Source: Lachnospiraceae bacterium
GTDB taxonomy: Bacteria; Bacillota; Clostridia; Lachnospirales; Lachnospiraceae
Length of the DNA stretch: 60,246 nucleotides
Direction of reading: 5' to 3'
Assembly: GCA_900753305.1 (NCBI GenBank)
Contig: CAADYR010000165.1
Coordinates: forward strand, 1 to 60,246
Made by a program: the position numbers and the translations under genes. The notes beneath the pieces are model-generated. The model did no database searches. It was given only the letters and a program-made list of their open reading frames with translations, and was not told the origin of the DNA. The number at the start of each line of letters is the position of its first letter. The stretch's first letter is position 1. Positions 1-8,198 of the stretch are shown piece after piece.

Positions 1-213
1 AAGCTATCATATCACTATGCCCACTGTCTGTCAACAGGAAATTGTATCTTTTTTCACATATTTTCATTTTTCCTCAAAAACCGCATAATTCCTGTTCAGA
101 CAAGTCTTGCACTTTATGCTTTTATGCTAAATTGTATGAATTGTGTATCATTTTTATCTTTAAATTCCCCATTGTATGTCAACATTTTCCTGTTTGTACT
201 TATGCATTTAGGG
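1..213. other. AT-rich left edge, no gene seen
   Basis: I see no convincing reading frame with a ribosome binding site and no strong hairpin here. The short open frames run over the 3' end of the acylphosphatase gene and look accidental. A gene starting left of the window cannot be excluded. Confidence 0.5.
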
Positions 214-495
214 TTAACGCACATAAAATTCTGTCTCATGTTCTTCCAATGGAATGTCTTTTGTATCAATCGTATCTATCACAATATAATCACTTTTGTT
301 TATCATCTTGAGCATCATATTGATCTGTGCGATTGTTCCCTGTGCCTCCATCTCTACAGAACCATCCCATTCGTTTTTCGCCCATCCTGTTATTCCCATG
401 CCATTTGCAGCATATTTTGCGCGATAGCGGAACCCTACTCCCTGAACTCTACCGGTAAAACGCATATGCCTGCGTACCACTTTAAACTCATCCAT
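214..495 (-). CDS. acyP: acylphosphatase
   Basis: This small enzyme hydrolyses carboxyl-phosphate bonds of acyl phosphates in the cytosol. The 93-residue product carries both family signatures: GRVQGVGFR near residues 15-23, with the catalytic arginine at about 23, and GWAKNEWDG near 37-45, with the catalytic asparagine at about 41. An upstream in-frame ATG would add 24 residues, but I chose the ATG at 495 because GGAAAGGA sits just before it and the protein then has the usual family length of about 90. An 8-bp inverted repeat (549-556 with 565-572) lies in its 5' region. It stands alone between the window edge and the Nudix gene. Confidence 0.93.
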   Translation of the reverse strand: MDEFKVVRRHMRFTGRVQGVGFRYRAKYAANGMGITGWAKNEWDGSVEMEAQGTIAQINMMLKMINKSDYIVIDTIDTKDIPLEEHETEFYVR

Positions 496-621
496 ATTCC
501 TGTCCTTTCCCCTGTATCCTGGTATACTGTTTCGTAAATAACCAAATTTTTGCATGTGTATGCCCATGCAAAGCCTGTATCATATATTTATGGCTCCAAA
601 TCTCATGCACAAAAGTCTTTC

Positions 622-1131
622 TCATATCTTTTGAGTATCTGCAATCATCCTCATTACTCTTAGTTCTCTTTCAATCATGGAATCATAAGAATTTTCCTTT
701 ACATATTTTTCGTTTACCCTGATCGCTTCATCCAAATCTACAAAGCATGGAATAAATTCTTCTTTTTTCTCACTTTCCGTAAATCGAGGAGGAACCTGTC
801 CTTCTTTCACATCGCATAGATAATAGAAATTATCCTGTATAAATACCGGCTCATGTTTCCCCTTCTGGATACGATGAACATATCCAAACTCCGTAATCGA
901 TTCAGGGATCACTGTCAGCCCCACTTCTTCCTTTACTTCACGGATCATTGCATCTATCTTATTTTCTCCCGGTTCTATTCCGCCTCCGGGTATTTTATAG
1001 TACTTATGTTTCTGACTATAAATTACAGCTATTTTTCCATTTATTATTATGATCGCTCTTGAAGAAGGACGAACGAATACTTTCCCATCAGGATCATAAT
1101 CCTTTTTATCAATTTCAAATAATAATCTCAT
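622..1131 (-). CDS. Nudix hydrolase
   Basis: A 169-residue Nudix-family hydrolase, acting on a nucleoside diphosphate linked to another moiety; the substrate cannot be told from sequence. The Nudix box is complete at residues 50-72 and fits G-x5-E-x7-REUxEExGU exactly, with the metal-binding REVKEE. The start codon overlaps the stop of the AraC-type gene upstream by four bases, so the two were probably co-transcribed and coupled. Because that upstream gene is frameshifted, coupling may now be lost. A role in iron regulation is not implied by the family. Confidence 0.9.
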   Translation of the reverse strand: MRLLFEIDKKDYDPDGKVFVRPSSRAIIIINGKIAVIYSQKHKYYKIPGGGIEPGENKIDAMIREVKEEVGLTVIPESITEFGYVHRIQKGKHEPVFIQDNFYYLCDVKEGQVPPRFTESEKKEEFIPCFVDLDEAIRVNEKYVKENSYDSMIERELRVMRMIADTQKI

Positions 1132-2064
1132 AACTTTTCTCCTCTGCGATAATCCAGCGGCTTCATTCTGAAAAACTGTCGAAATACGCTGGCGAATCTC
1201 CCCTGATTAACATAACCGCATGCTTTTGCCACATCAGAAATACTCATTTGAGATGAGGTAAGAAGTTCCGCCGCATACTGCATCCTGATTTCGTTCATAT
1301 ATGTAGATAAATTAGTACCATACACTAAATGAAAATAACGTTTCAGACTGGTTTCACTAACGCCTAATTCCTGAGATATCATTTTCATAGATATGTGCTG
1401 TCTTAAATCCGCCGTCAATATTTCTTTTGCCTTTTTGGCAAGCATCGCCTGCGTCCTGGAAAGATATGGCGTCTGTGCAGATGTTATCGATCCATGATTA
1501 TAAAGATATTTCAATATTTGTAAAACGTCAAGTCTGATCTGTCCGATATTACAATTACCGTTGCACTCATCTATGTTATCCCATAATTTCAATACAGTAT
1601 CTGAAGCATAAAAGATTGCACTTTTAGTATATAGTTGCAACAGGGAATCTATATTGATGCCAAATATTTTCAATATACTTTCTGTCTCCTGACTGAAATT
1701 GTCCGGCATTACATAAATTTCATATCCCAGATAATAAGATGACGGATAATAGAAATTTCCTTGCGCCGTCTGCGATGATGCACTCATGAGTCCATGATCA
1801 ACGTAACTGTAATTATCACCATCTACTTTAAATTCGCATCTGCCATCTATGCAGTAATTAACCAGAAAGGATTTTTTATACACATTGTCGTCACCACATG
1901 GAACCATCTGTGTGTATAGCATTCCGTGTAAGAAAGATTCCCGAAAGAATATAGTAATTGGAAAGCTCTATATACCCATCCTGCATGTCCTGACGCAGCA
2001 CATATTTATCCTGCCCTCCCGTCATAAATGTCTGTACATTTTTGCTAAAATTATCCTTTTGCAT
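1128..2064 (-). pseudogene. AraC-family regulator, frameshifted
   Basis: An AraC/XylS regulator interrupted by a frameshift. A good start is the ATG at 2064, preceded by GGAGAG. From it 57 codons run in frame to a TGA at 1893-1891 and end in a stretch resembling the N-terminal effector domain. The rest of the protein (264 codons, from about 1922 to 1128) is in another frame and has the two C-terminal helix-turn-helix motifs (SMKMISQELGVSETSLKRYF; ISDVAKACGYVNQGRFASVF). The frames can be joined by adding one CA unit, or losing one base, in the short CA tract at about 1908-1915. The gene is divergent from feoAB, and AraC proteins in that position often respond to iron or siderophores, which is an inference here. 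It may be a true pseudogene, a slippage-prone gene, or a sequence error. Confidence 0.75.
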
Positions 2065-2178
2065 CAAATGATCTCTCCTTTATCTATTAAAAAATATTAT
2101 AAATTCAACATTATCCAAAAGCAAACAGCTTATAAAATATATGGTTAAATAGACCTTTTTTATTCAATCGGGCATAGA

Positions 2179-2184
2179 TATAAT
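2179..2184 (+). promoter_or_regulatory. possible -10 box upstream of feoA
   Basis: A perfect TATAAT in the araC-feoA divergent spacer. No convincing -35 box lies 16-18 bases upstream, so this is a weak call. Confidence 0.25.
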
Positions 2185-2211
2185 TTATCAAATATCATAG
2201 ACTATTTGAAG

Positions 2212-2227
2212 GTTAGTGTTTTCTAAC
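2212..2227. promoter_or_regulatory. candidate metalloregulator operator for feoAB
   Basis: An inverted repeat GTTAG-N6-CTAAC stands about 80 bases before feoA. The half sites resemble operators of DtxR/IdeR/MntR-type metal repressors (GTTAG...CTAAC), which is a known theme for ferrous-iron uptake genes. Assignment to a DtxR-like protein is inference from half-site resemblance; a Fur or AraC site is possible. Confidence 0.35.
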
Positions 2228-2307
2228 TACATAAAATGTACTTCTGGAATACTTTGATCAAAGAAGATCCAGAGAGTACATTAAACATTCAGGAGGATAA
2301 GTGAGTT

Positions 2308-2538
2308 ATGAAATTATCAGAAGCAACACCCGGATATGTAGGATGTGTCAGCTCCGTAGCCGGTAATCACCACCTGTTGTCCAGGCTGATAGGTATTGGT
2401 ATCGTGGAAGGAAGTACAATACAGGTGATTCAGAACAAAAAAGGACAAACGGTTCTATTCTATTGCAGAGACTCCGTCGTTTCACTGAGCAAAAAGGACT
2501 GCAAAGGAATCAAAATAGAAGGAGGCACCATATCATGA
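2308..2538 (+). CDS. feoA: FeoA-like ferrous iron transport protein A
   Basis: A 76-residue SH3-like protein of the FeoA family, which associates with FeoB in ferrous iron uptake. The fold is recognisable from the phrases SRLIGIGIVEGSTIQVIQ and VSLSKKDCKGIKIE, typical of FeoA (start of barrel, then a C-terminal strand). The start has AGGAGG at about 2291-2296. Its stop overlaps the feoB ATG as ATGA, so the two were translated together. This gene itself looks intact. Confidence 0.88.
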   Translation: MKLSEATPGYVGCVSSVAGNHHLLSRLIGIGIVEGSTIQVIQNKKGQTVLFYCRDSVVSLSKKDCKGIKIEGGTIS

Positions 2539-4383
2539 AAAAAGTCATCGCGCTGTTAGGTCAGCCAAATGCAGGAAAGTCTACCGTCTTTAACGGTCTG
2601 ACAGGCACTCATCAACATGTCGGCACTGTCAGCCGGATTTGATGAGGAAGTCATTACTTCTAATTATATCCAGTCCGGTGTAGCTAATCTCATTGCAATA
2701 CTGGTGGACAGTTCTCAGTTAGAGCGCTCCTTATATATGTATACAGATTTTATCGGGTTGAATATTCCTGCCGTATTAATTCTTAACCTGATGGATGTCG
2801 CCGAAAATAAGGGAATCCACATAGATATTCAAAAATTAAGTGCCAGATTAGAAATCCCTGTCATAGGTTTTGTCGCATCTGACCAGAAAAGATATAGTGA
2901 GTTAAAGAAAACCCTTGCAGATGCTATCTCTGTTGGTAAAATTGCAGATCAGTCAAAGTTAGTAGAGTATTATAGAAATGATTCTTCTCTGTCTTTTGAT
3001 GAACTGGTGTCCCAGCAGCCAGAGAAGAAAATATATACAAAAGAAAAGTCTACCATGCGTTCTCTGGAAAAATCCGATGAAGGTCTTATGGCATCTGGCA
3101 AACATAAATATGCATACATAAACGAAATACTGAAAGGAGTCGTCAAAAGACCTGCTGCTAACGTCTCTTTAAATGGCTTTGATAAAATAGCTCTGGGAAG
3201 GCATTCCGGTAAATGGATTGCGCTTGGCATCATAGTAGCATCATTAGTGCTTGCAATGCTTGTTGCTGCGCCTATTATGGCTCTGGGTTTTAGACTGTCT
3301 GCCCCTATCAGTGCCCCTTTGGAAAGCCTCATGAACCGCATGCAGGTATGGAAGCCTCTTGCAGAACTTATCTATGTAGTAATTCCAAATGTTTTTGCCT
3401 TTACAACCTCTATGGCAGGATTTGTATTAGGTGTTACCTTTGTATTCGCAATCATTGAAAATGTAGGTTATATGTCAAGAATATCCTTCATCTTTAACGA
3501 TACAATGGAGAAATTGGGGCTACAGGGAAAAAGTATATGTTCTCTGCTTATGAGCCTTGGCTGTAATATGGCCGGAGTCGCCGGAAGCCGCGTAATCGAC
3601 AATGCCGGTCAGAGATTTCTTACCATGATACTTGTCTGGAGTATTCCCTGTGGTTCAACACTTTCCCTAGCTCCCATGCTTGCCAATGTATTCTATGGAC
3701 CCGCAGGTGCTATCGGTGTTGTTCTGATCATGTTATTGGTTACCGTTGCATCGCTCTTTCTTTCATCAAGAATATTTAAATCTCAATTGATTCACGCAGA
3801 GGATAATGGCGGTATTATCATGGAACTGCCACCATATCATAAGCCTAAATGGGGATGTATTATCAAAACCACGCTTATGAAGGCCTGGGATATCTTTAGT
3901 CGTGCATTCAGAGTTATCCTGCTTGTTTCTATTGTATTCTATCTACTCTCCTACAACTGGTTTGGAACAGATAGCATTTTAACGAGAATTGGACAAATAA
4001 TTGAACCAGTCACAAGTATCTTCGGTATGACATGGCAAATGTTTATGGCTTATATCTCCTCTATGGTTACCAAAGAATCTCTGTTAGGTGTCATCAATGC
4101 ACTCTACAGTAATACAGATATGGTGAATGCAGCTTTCAATGCGAAATCACTTGGCATTTCGGAAAATTTGATTGAACTTCTTCCTCAGGTCATCAGTAAG
4201 CCGCAAGCCCTTGGCTTTATTATGGCAATTGTATTCAATGTTCCCTGCACAATGACTGTCGCAGCAACCTTCAGGGAAAACCATTCAAAGAAGTGGATTG
4301 CACTCTCCGTTCTGTACTATCTGGTATTCTCCTTGATCCTATCTTTTGTGTTCTATCATATCGGACTGCTGATTTGGCATTAA
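2535..4383 (+). pseudogene. feoB: ferrous iron transporter FeoB, internal deletion with frameshift
   Basis: FeoB is the membrane iron permease with an N-terminal G domain. From the ATG at 2535 the reading includes the P-loop GQPNAGKST and continues to ...THQHVG, then reaches a stop at about 2640. The remaining protein is open in another frame from about 2617 to 4383. It resumes at LSAGFDEE, followed by the G4 motif LNLMD and the two Gate membrane regions, up to the C terminus. Compared with the family, about 30-35 residues holding switch I and the G3 motif DxPG are absent, together with the frame. A working GTPase is therefore unlikely. The permease half could be made only from an internal start at 2617, which has no good ribosome binding site. 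Deletion in the organism or an assembly error could explain it. Confidence 0.85.
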
Positions 4384-4390
4384 ACTAAAA

Positions 4391-4420
4391 AAATCCCCCG
4401 GAAAAACTCCGGGAGATTTT
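4391..4420. terminator. bidirectional terminator between feoB and rplT
   Basis: A G+C-rich hairpin (CCCGGA with TCCGGG, extended by AATC/GATT around one mismatch) with T-runs on both sides. It lies between convergent genes and can serve both strands. Confidence 0.85.
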
Positions 4421-4433
4421 ATTTTCTCAAAAA

Positions 4434-4790
4434 TTAAGCAACTTTAGATTTTGCTAATTCTGCTAAGGTCTTGAAACCTTCCGCATCATTAACTGCCATC
4501 TCTGCTAACATCTTTCTGTTGATATCAACACCAGCAAGCTTTAAGCCATGCATCATCTGGCTGTAGGAGATACCGTTCATTCTAGCTGCAGCATTGATAC
4601 GAGCGATCCATAACTGTCTGAACTGACGCTTTCTCTCTTTTCTACCAGCGTATGAGGAAGCTAATGCTCTCATAACAGACTGCTTAGCTACTCTATACTG
4701 CTTGCTTCTAGCTCCTCTGTAGCCCTTTGCAAGCTTTAATACTCTATTATGTTTCTTCTTTGCGTTTAAACCGCCTTTAATTCTTGCCAT
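4434..4790 (-). CDS. rplT: 50S ribosomal protein L20
   Basis: Ribosomal protein L20, needed early in assembly of the large subunit and, in Firmicutes and enterobacteria, a repressor of its own operon. The 118-residue product starts MARIKGG and is rich in Arg/Lys in its first 60 residues, as in the family, with the conserved RQLWIARINAAAR and the globular C-terminal part. It is the last gene of infC-rpmI-rplT, 24 bases after rpmI, followed by the terminator at 4391-4420. Confidence 0.97.
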   Translation of the reverse strand: MARIKGGLNAKKKHNRVLKLAKGYRGARSKQYRVAKQSVMRALASSYAGRKERKRQFRQLWIARINAAARMNGISYSQMMHGLKLAGVDINRKMLAEMAVNDAEGFKTLAELAKSKVA

Positions 4791-4814
4791 CTCTTATATC
4801 CTCCTAACTAATAC

Positions 4815-5012
4815 TTATAAATATGGTAAAATCTTCTTCATATTCTTAACATTGGTTGCATCAGTCATAGCAGGCTTTCTAAGATTTCTCTTTCTCTTAG
4901 TTGTCTTCTTTGTTAAGATATGGCTCTTATAAGCTTTTGCTCTCTTTAATTTACCTGTTCCTGTTACTTTAAAACGTTTTGCAGCTGCTCTGCTTGTTTT
5001 CATTTTCGGCAT
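4815..5012 (-). CDS. rpmI: 50S ribosomal protein L35
   Basis: A small basic protein of the large subunit, 65 residues. MPKMKTSRAAAKRFKVTG at the N terminus is diagnostic. I chose the ATG at 5012 rather than an in-frame start 24 bases upstream because AGGAGG lies just before it and the family begins MPKMK. It sits between infC and rplT in the standard operon and is presumably regulated with them through the leader. Confidence 0.97.
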   Translation of the reverse strand: MPKMKTSRAAAKRFKVTGTGKLKRAKAYKSHILTKKTTKRKRNLRKPAMTDATNVKNMKKILPYL

Positions 5013-5075
5013 CGCTAATTTCCTCCTAAACTTCATATAATACCTATATTTTAACTGGAAACGGAATGAAACCGC

Positions 5076-5582
5076 TTATCTTTTCTCAGCTAAAAACATT
5101 GTCATACTTCTGCCTTCCACTTTTGGCTCTTTCTCTACAACGGCTACATCACTCAGACTCTCGCCGAACTCCGTAAGAATGTGCTTACTGCTCTGCATAT
5201 GTGCCATCTCACGACCTCTGAATCGAAGTGTTACCTTGACCTTATCTCCTTTGGAAAGGAACTTGCGGGCAGCGTTTACTTTCGTGTTTAAGTCATTAGT
5301 ATCAATATTGGGAGATAAACGAATCTCTTTAACGTCGATTACCTTCTGCTTCTTTTTAGCTTCTTTCTCTTTTCTTGTCTGTTCATACTTGAACTTACCA
5401 TAATCAACAATCTTACATACAGGTGGCTTCGCTGTCGGTGCAATCTTAACCAAATCCACACCTGCTTCTTCTGCGAGCTTCATCGCATCTCTGGGAGACA
5501 TGATTCCTAACTGTTCTCCATCCTCGCCGATCACGCGAACCTCTCTGTCTCTAATCTGTTCGTTAATCAATAATTCGCTAAT
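5076..5582 (-). CDS. infC: translation initiation factor IF-3 (probable AUU start)
   Basis: IF-3 binds the 30S subunit and checks start-codon pairing. The product has the N-terminal domain (INEQIRDREVRVIGEDGEQ), the linker rich in Lys and the C-terminal domain ending MTMFLAEKR; length is 168 residues from the start chosen. A TTG at 5570 is possible but lies 21 bases from the GGAGG at 5592-5596. An in-frame ATT at 5582 lies nine bases from it and gives the N terminus ISELLINEQIRD, which matches clostridial IF-3. Initiation at AUU is a known self-regulating device for IF-3. The leader upstream adds attenuation. Confidence 0.93.
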   Translation of the reverse strand: MSELLINEQIRDREVRVIGEDGEQLGIMSPRDAMKLAEEAGVDLVKIAPTAKPPVCKIVDYGKFKYEQTRKEKEAKKKQKVIDVKEIRLSPNIDTNDLNTKVNAARKFLSKGDKVKVTLRFRGREMAHMQSSKHILTEFGESLSDVAVVEKEPKVEGRSMTMFLAEKR

Positions 5583-5591
5583 AACTTAACA

Positions 5592-5596
5592 CCTCC
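5592..5596 (-). promoter_or_regulatory. ribosome binding site deciding the infC start
   Basis: GGAGG on the minus strand, nine bases before the ATT codon at 5582-5580 but 21 bases before the TTG at 5570. The spacing argues for AUU initiation. Confidence 0.7.
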
Positions 5597-5600
5597 ATAA

Positions 5601-5752
5601 GAAAATAAAAAAGTGGATAGTCAGACTATCCACATGTTTTCATAAATAAAAAGTTCATTTCAGAACTAAATTTATAAACACTTGCCAGCACAATTACCGC
5701 AAGGTGAGAGTGGATACTCTGCTTTGTTGTACAATGTTTGACTTTTTCAAAC
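5601..5752 (-). ncRNA. infC-rpmI-rplT leader with attenuator (L20-leader type)
   Basis: About 150 bases between the promoter and infC form a regulatory leader. Its last element is a strong terminator: GTGGATAGTC pairs with GACTATCCAC (5613-5633), followed on the minus strand by a T-run. An upstream copy of TATCCAC (plus-strand GTGGATA at 5710-5716), itself in a small AGAGT/ACTCT hairpin, can pair with the 5' arm of the terminator and open it. That gives mutually exclusive structures, as in the known L20 leaders of Firmicutes, where L20 promotes termination. The family assignment is from gene context and pairing, not from a covariance search. Confidence 0.7.
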
Positions 5753-5758
5753 ATATAT

Positions 5759-5787
5759 ACATTAACACAATAGCCACTCTCTGTCAA
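5759..5787 (-). promoter_or_regulatory. sigma-A promoter of infC operon
   Basis: On the minus strand TTGACA (5782-5787), a 17-base spacer and TAATGT (5759-5764), with a TG one base before the -10 box. It sits directly before the leader RNA. Confidence 0.75.
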
Positions 5788-5806
5788 TCCTGAATTTTAT
5801 TTTTTA

Positions 5807-6121
5807 TTATTTTTCTTTAAAAGTTGCACAGACTGTCTCCATACTGCTTCCGGCATGGTTACCTCTGATAGCTACCTTCTCTGCCCGGCAGCGGTAATCT
5901 GTATTATATATACATTTAACTGCCTCACAATCTATGCTGATCGTAGGACTTGGATGTGAAATTGCACTGGTAAATGCATCTCCTGTTCGCTTATGAAAGC
6001 TCTCACAACATGTGTCGTCGCAACATTCAGCATGCTTACCACCTACCATAATATCACCTTTGCAGCAGCAATTATCTTTGTTATAGGAACATTTCTCTGC
6101 TCCACACGTAAGTTGTGCCAT
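5807..6121 (-). CDS. Cys-rich DUF1540 protein
   Basis: A 104-residue cytosolic protein with two copies of the Cys-rich DUF1540 unit, at about residues 3-45 and 62-101. The first has cysteines at 6, 11, 18, 19, 20, 33, 34, 38 and 39; the second keeps a simpler C-x4-C-x7-C pattern with a distal Cys. Such proteins presumably bind metal, but the function is unknown. A clear AAGGAGG precedes the ATG. It lies between the thrS remnant and infC, which would normally be neighbours, so it is either an insertion into that order or a lineage feature. Confidence 0.85.
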   Translation of the reverse strand: MAQLTCGAEKCSYNKDNCCCKGDIMVGGKHAECCDDTCCESFHKRTGDAFTSAISHPSPTISIDCEAVKCIYNTDYRCRAEKVAIRGNHAGSSMETVCATFKEK

Positions 6122-6185
6122 ATGACTACCTCCTTTTCCTTACACGGATAGTATGCGTCATATGACACCAGCTATGCATTGGCTA

Positions 6186-7134
6186 TTACTTTTCTTCCTG
6201 TGGAAGTTCTTCCCTGATCTTCTTTGTGCGAATCTCTTCTGTAATGTCGTCAATAAACTCTTTGATTGATGTCTCGCTCATGCGATAAGGCAGATCCCTG
6301 TAAGAATGCTGTTCATTCTTGTATACATAATACTGGAAAGGACATGTCATAGGACGCAGAGCAAACACTTCCTTATCTACTTCTTCATCGTCTAAAACAA
6401 ACATGCCATCCTTATAGTGATCCCAATGTCCGGAAATCTTATACAGATCAGATTTTGCCATCAGAGGTGTTCTGGTACGAACATATCCCCAGTCATTATC
6501 CTTCAGATCCTCAATCCATCTTTGCAGTTTCATGATCATCCTGGTTCCCTTAGGAGTGAAAAGCGGAAGTCCCTGACCAATTACATCAACTGTAGTAAAT
6601 AGTCCCATTTCACGTCCAAGTTTATTATGGTCACAGCGCTTTGCATCTTCTAATTTTTCAAGATATTCTGTCAGTTCTTCTTTTTTATTAAAAGCAGTAC
6701 CATAAATTCTCTGCAGACGCGCCTTGTTGGAATCTCCTCAGTTCATGGCCTTCCTTGATGATCTTCTTCATCTCTGCTTCAAGCTTATCCAAATCTTCTC
6801 TTGAGAAAAGTTCTGCATCAAAGTCATAATAAAACCCCTCATCAATAGCGGGTCCAATTGTAATTTTGGCGTCAGGGAATAATCTTATCACTGCCTGTGC
6901 CAATACATGGGACGAGGTGTGGCGGATTACTCTTAATCCCTCCGAATCATTTGCTGTTACAATATTTAATTCACAATCTTCGTTCAATTCTGTTCTTAAA
7001 TCCACAATTTCGCCATTTACTTCACCTGCACAGGCTACTCTTGCAAGCCCTTCGCTGATATCCAAAGCAATTTCATAAACTGTTTTTGCTTCTCCATACT
7101 CCTTAACAGAGCCATCCTTCAACGTTATTTTCAT
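6186..7134 (-). pseudogene. thrS: threonyl-tRNA synthetase remnant with two internal deletions
   Basis: ThrRS charges tRNA-Thr and is normally about 640 residues; here only some 949 bases remain. The piece from 7134 holds the TGS domain (KITLKDGSVKEYGEA) and the editing domain up to EGHELR. At about 6735-6742 it jumps, with a frame change, to DSNKARLQRIYGTAF, losing roughly 90 residues. The second piece runs through MGLFTTVDVIGQGLPLF and motif 1 to RMSETS. It then jumps in frame (about 6265-6272) to the last residues IKEFIDDITEEIRTKKI, losing some 300 residues including motifs 2 and 3 and the anticodon domain. No ribosome binding site precedes the ATG at 7134, and no T-box leader is present. 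It cannot be a working synthetase. Confidence 0.9.
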
Positions 7135-7157
7135 ACATTGTTAAAATCAGACATGTA

Positions 7158-7192
7158 TAAAAAAATCCCTTACGTTTTACAACGTAAGGGAT
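7158..7192 (-). terminator. terminator of the SEC-C gene
   Basis: A perfect 12-bp stem (7165-7176 with 7181-7192, loop of four) followed on the minus strand by a run of T. It separates the SEC-C gene from the thrS remnant and leaves only 23 bases before the thrS ATG. Confidence 0.88.
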
Positions 7193-7204
7193 ACATATAA
7201 GCTC

Positions 7205-7723
7205 TTATGCATTCTTACCGCAACATTTCTTATACTTCTTGCCACTTCCGCAAGGACAAGGATCGTTAGGGTAGATTTTGGTAGGTTTTACTACTGTTGT
7301 TGAAGACTTCTGCTCTTTGTAAAGCTCCTTCTTCTTATTTTCATCGAAAATAGTATTCCACTCTTCCAGATTGTAAAGCCAGTCTGCTTCTGCAGCAACC
7401 ATATTCTTGTAAAGTAATTCCTTGTCAAATGCAAGACTTACTTCTGTATCTTCACCCATCTCTTCGATTGGATTAGCAGCCTTTAAGCTGTCATTGATAC
7501 CATCCAGAAATCCTGTCATTGTCATGATGTCTACGCTATATTTGTCTGCAAGCTCTTTTACTGTTCCCTTTACTTCTTCATCAGGATTCTTTAAAAGCTG
7601 CTGATAGATTTCTTTTTCTTTCTGAAAATATGCAATCCAAAGCTTCTGAAGGCTTGCCTTATCTGCCTGCTCATCATAAGCCATTGCTCTCCACTGGTCT
7701 AATAAAGTCTTTTCCTTTGCCAT
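7205..7723 (-). CDS. SEC-C motif protein
   Basis: A 172-residue protein with a mainly helical body and a C-terminal SEC-C zinc motif (DPCPCGSGKKYKKCCGK). The same motif ends SecA, where it binds zinc and helps contact SecB or ribosomes; stand-alone SEC-C proteins have no settled role. I start at the ATG at 7723 (MAKEKTLLD), which follows AAAGGATG, rather than six codons upstream. It has its own terminator and ends 70 bases before the thrS remnant. Confidence 0.88.
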   Translation of the reverse strand: MAKEKTLLDQWRAMAYDEQADKASLQKLWIAYFQKEKEIYQQLLKNPDEEVKGTVKELADKYSVDIMTMTGFLDGINDSLKAANPIEEMGEDTEVSLAFDKELLYKNMVAAEADWLYNLEEWNTIFDENKKKELYKEQKSSTTVVKPTKIYPNDPCPCGSGKKYKKCCGKNA

Positions 7724-7877
7724 GATTATACATCCTTTCATTACGGCTTATTATGCCTGTCTGCCATATGACTGTAGTATATACTAAAAACACTGGAAAG
7801 TCAAAGGTTACATTCTCTTGCTTTTCATTACGCCTCACTCTATAATAGACATAACAAAACAAGGAGGATATTCCATA

Positions 7878-8198
7878 ATGAAGAAAAAAACGAAACAAAT
7901 AGCGGCAATTGTCGCTCTGGTTGCTATTGCTGTTTTGATCATTGCTTTTATTGTATCTGCTTTTACCACTACGGCCGATTCACGTAATCTGTTTTTCGCA
8001 CTGTTCTTTTGTATCATTGCCATTCCTATTCTTGCATGGCTTTTTATCCTGTGCTATGGAAGAATGAAAGGCAAACATACAATGGCTGAATTTTTCCCTG
8101 ACAGTAATACTGATTCACCTATTGTTCCTGAACACAAGGAATCTCAGGGATTCACAGAGGAAGAAATTACGCAAGCCATGGAGAATTCCCGTAAATGA
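7878..8198 (+). CDS. small two-helix membrane protein, unknown function
   Basis: A 106-residue protein starting MKKKTKQ with two hydrophobic segments (about residues 7-29 and 37-57) and a charged cytosolic tail ending ITQAMENSRK. A strong AAGGAGG precedes the ATG, which fixes the start 60 bases inside the open frame. I do not recognise a family. It is convergent with the LysR gene and their coding ends overlap by 32 bases. Confidence 0.75.
   Translation: MKKKTKQIAAIVALVAIAVLIIAFIVSAFTTTADSRNLFFALFFCIIAIPILAWLFILCYGRMKGKHTMAEFFPDSNTDSPIVPEHKESQGFTEEEITQAMENSRK

Noticed and set aside
214..567. Longer acylphosphatase start at 567
   Set aside because: The extra 24 residues are unlike the family and no ribosome binding site precedes that ATG, whereas GGAAAGGA precedes the ATG at 495.
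2970..3341. Minus-strand open frame of 123 codons inside feoB
   Set aside because: It mirrors the FeoB coding frame and has no ribosome binding site or recognisable content.
7141..7204. T-box leader for thrS
   Set aside because: The only hairpin is a plain terminator after the SEC-C gene; there is no room for a stem I and no T-box sequence.
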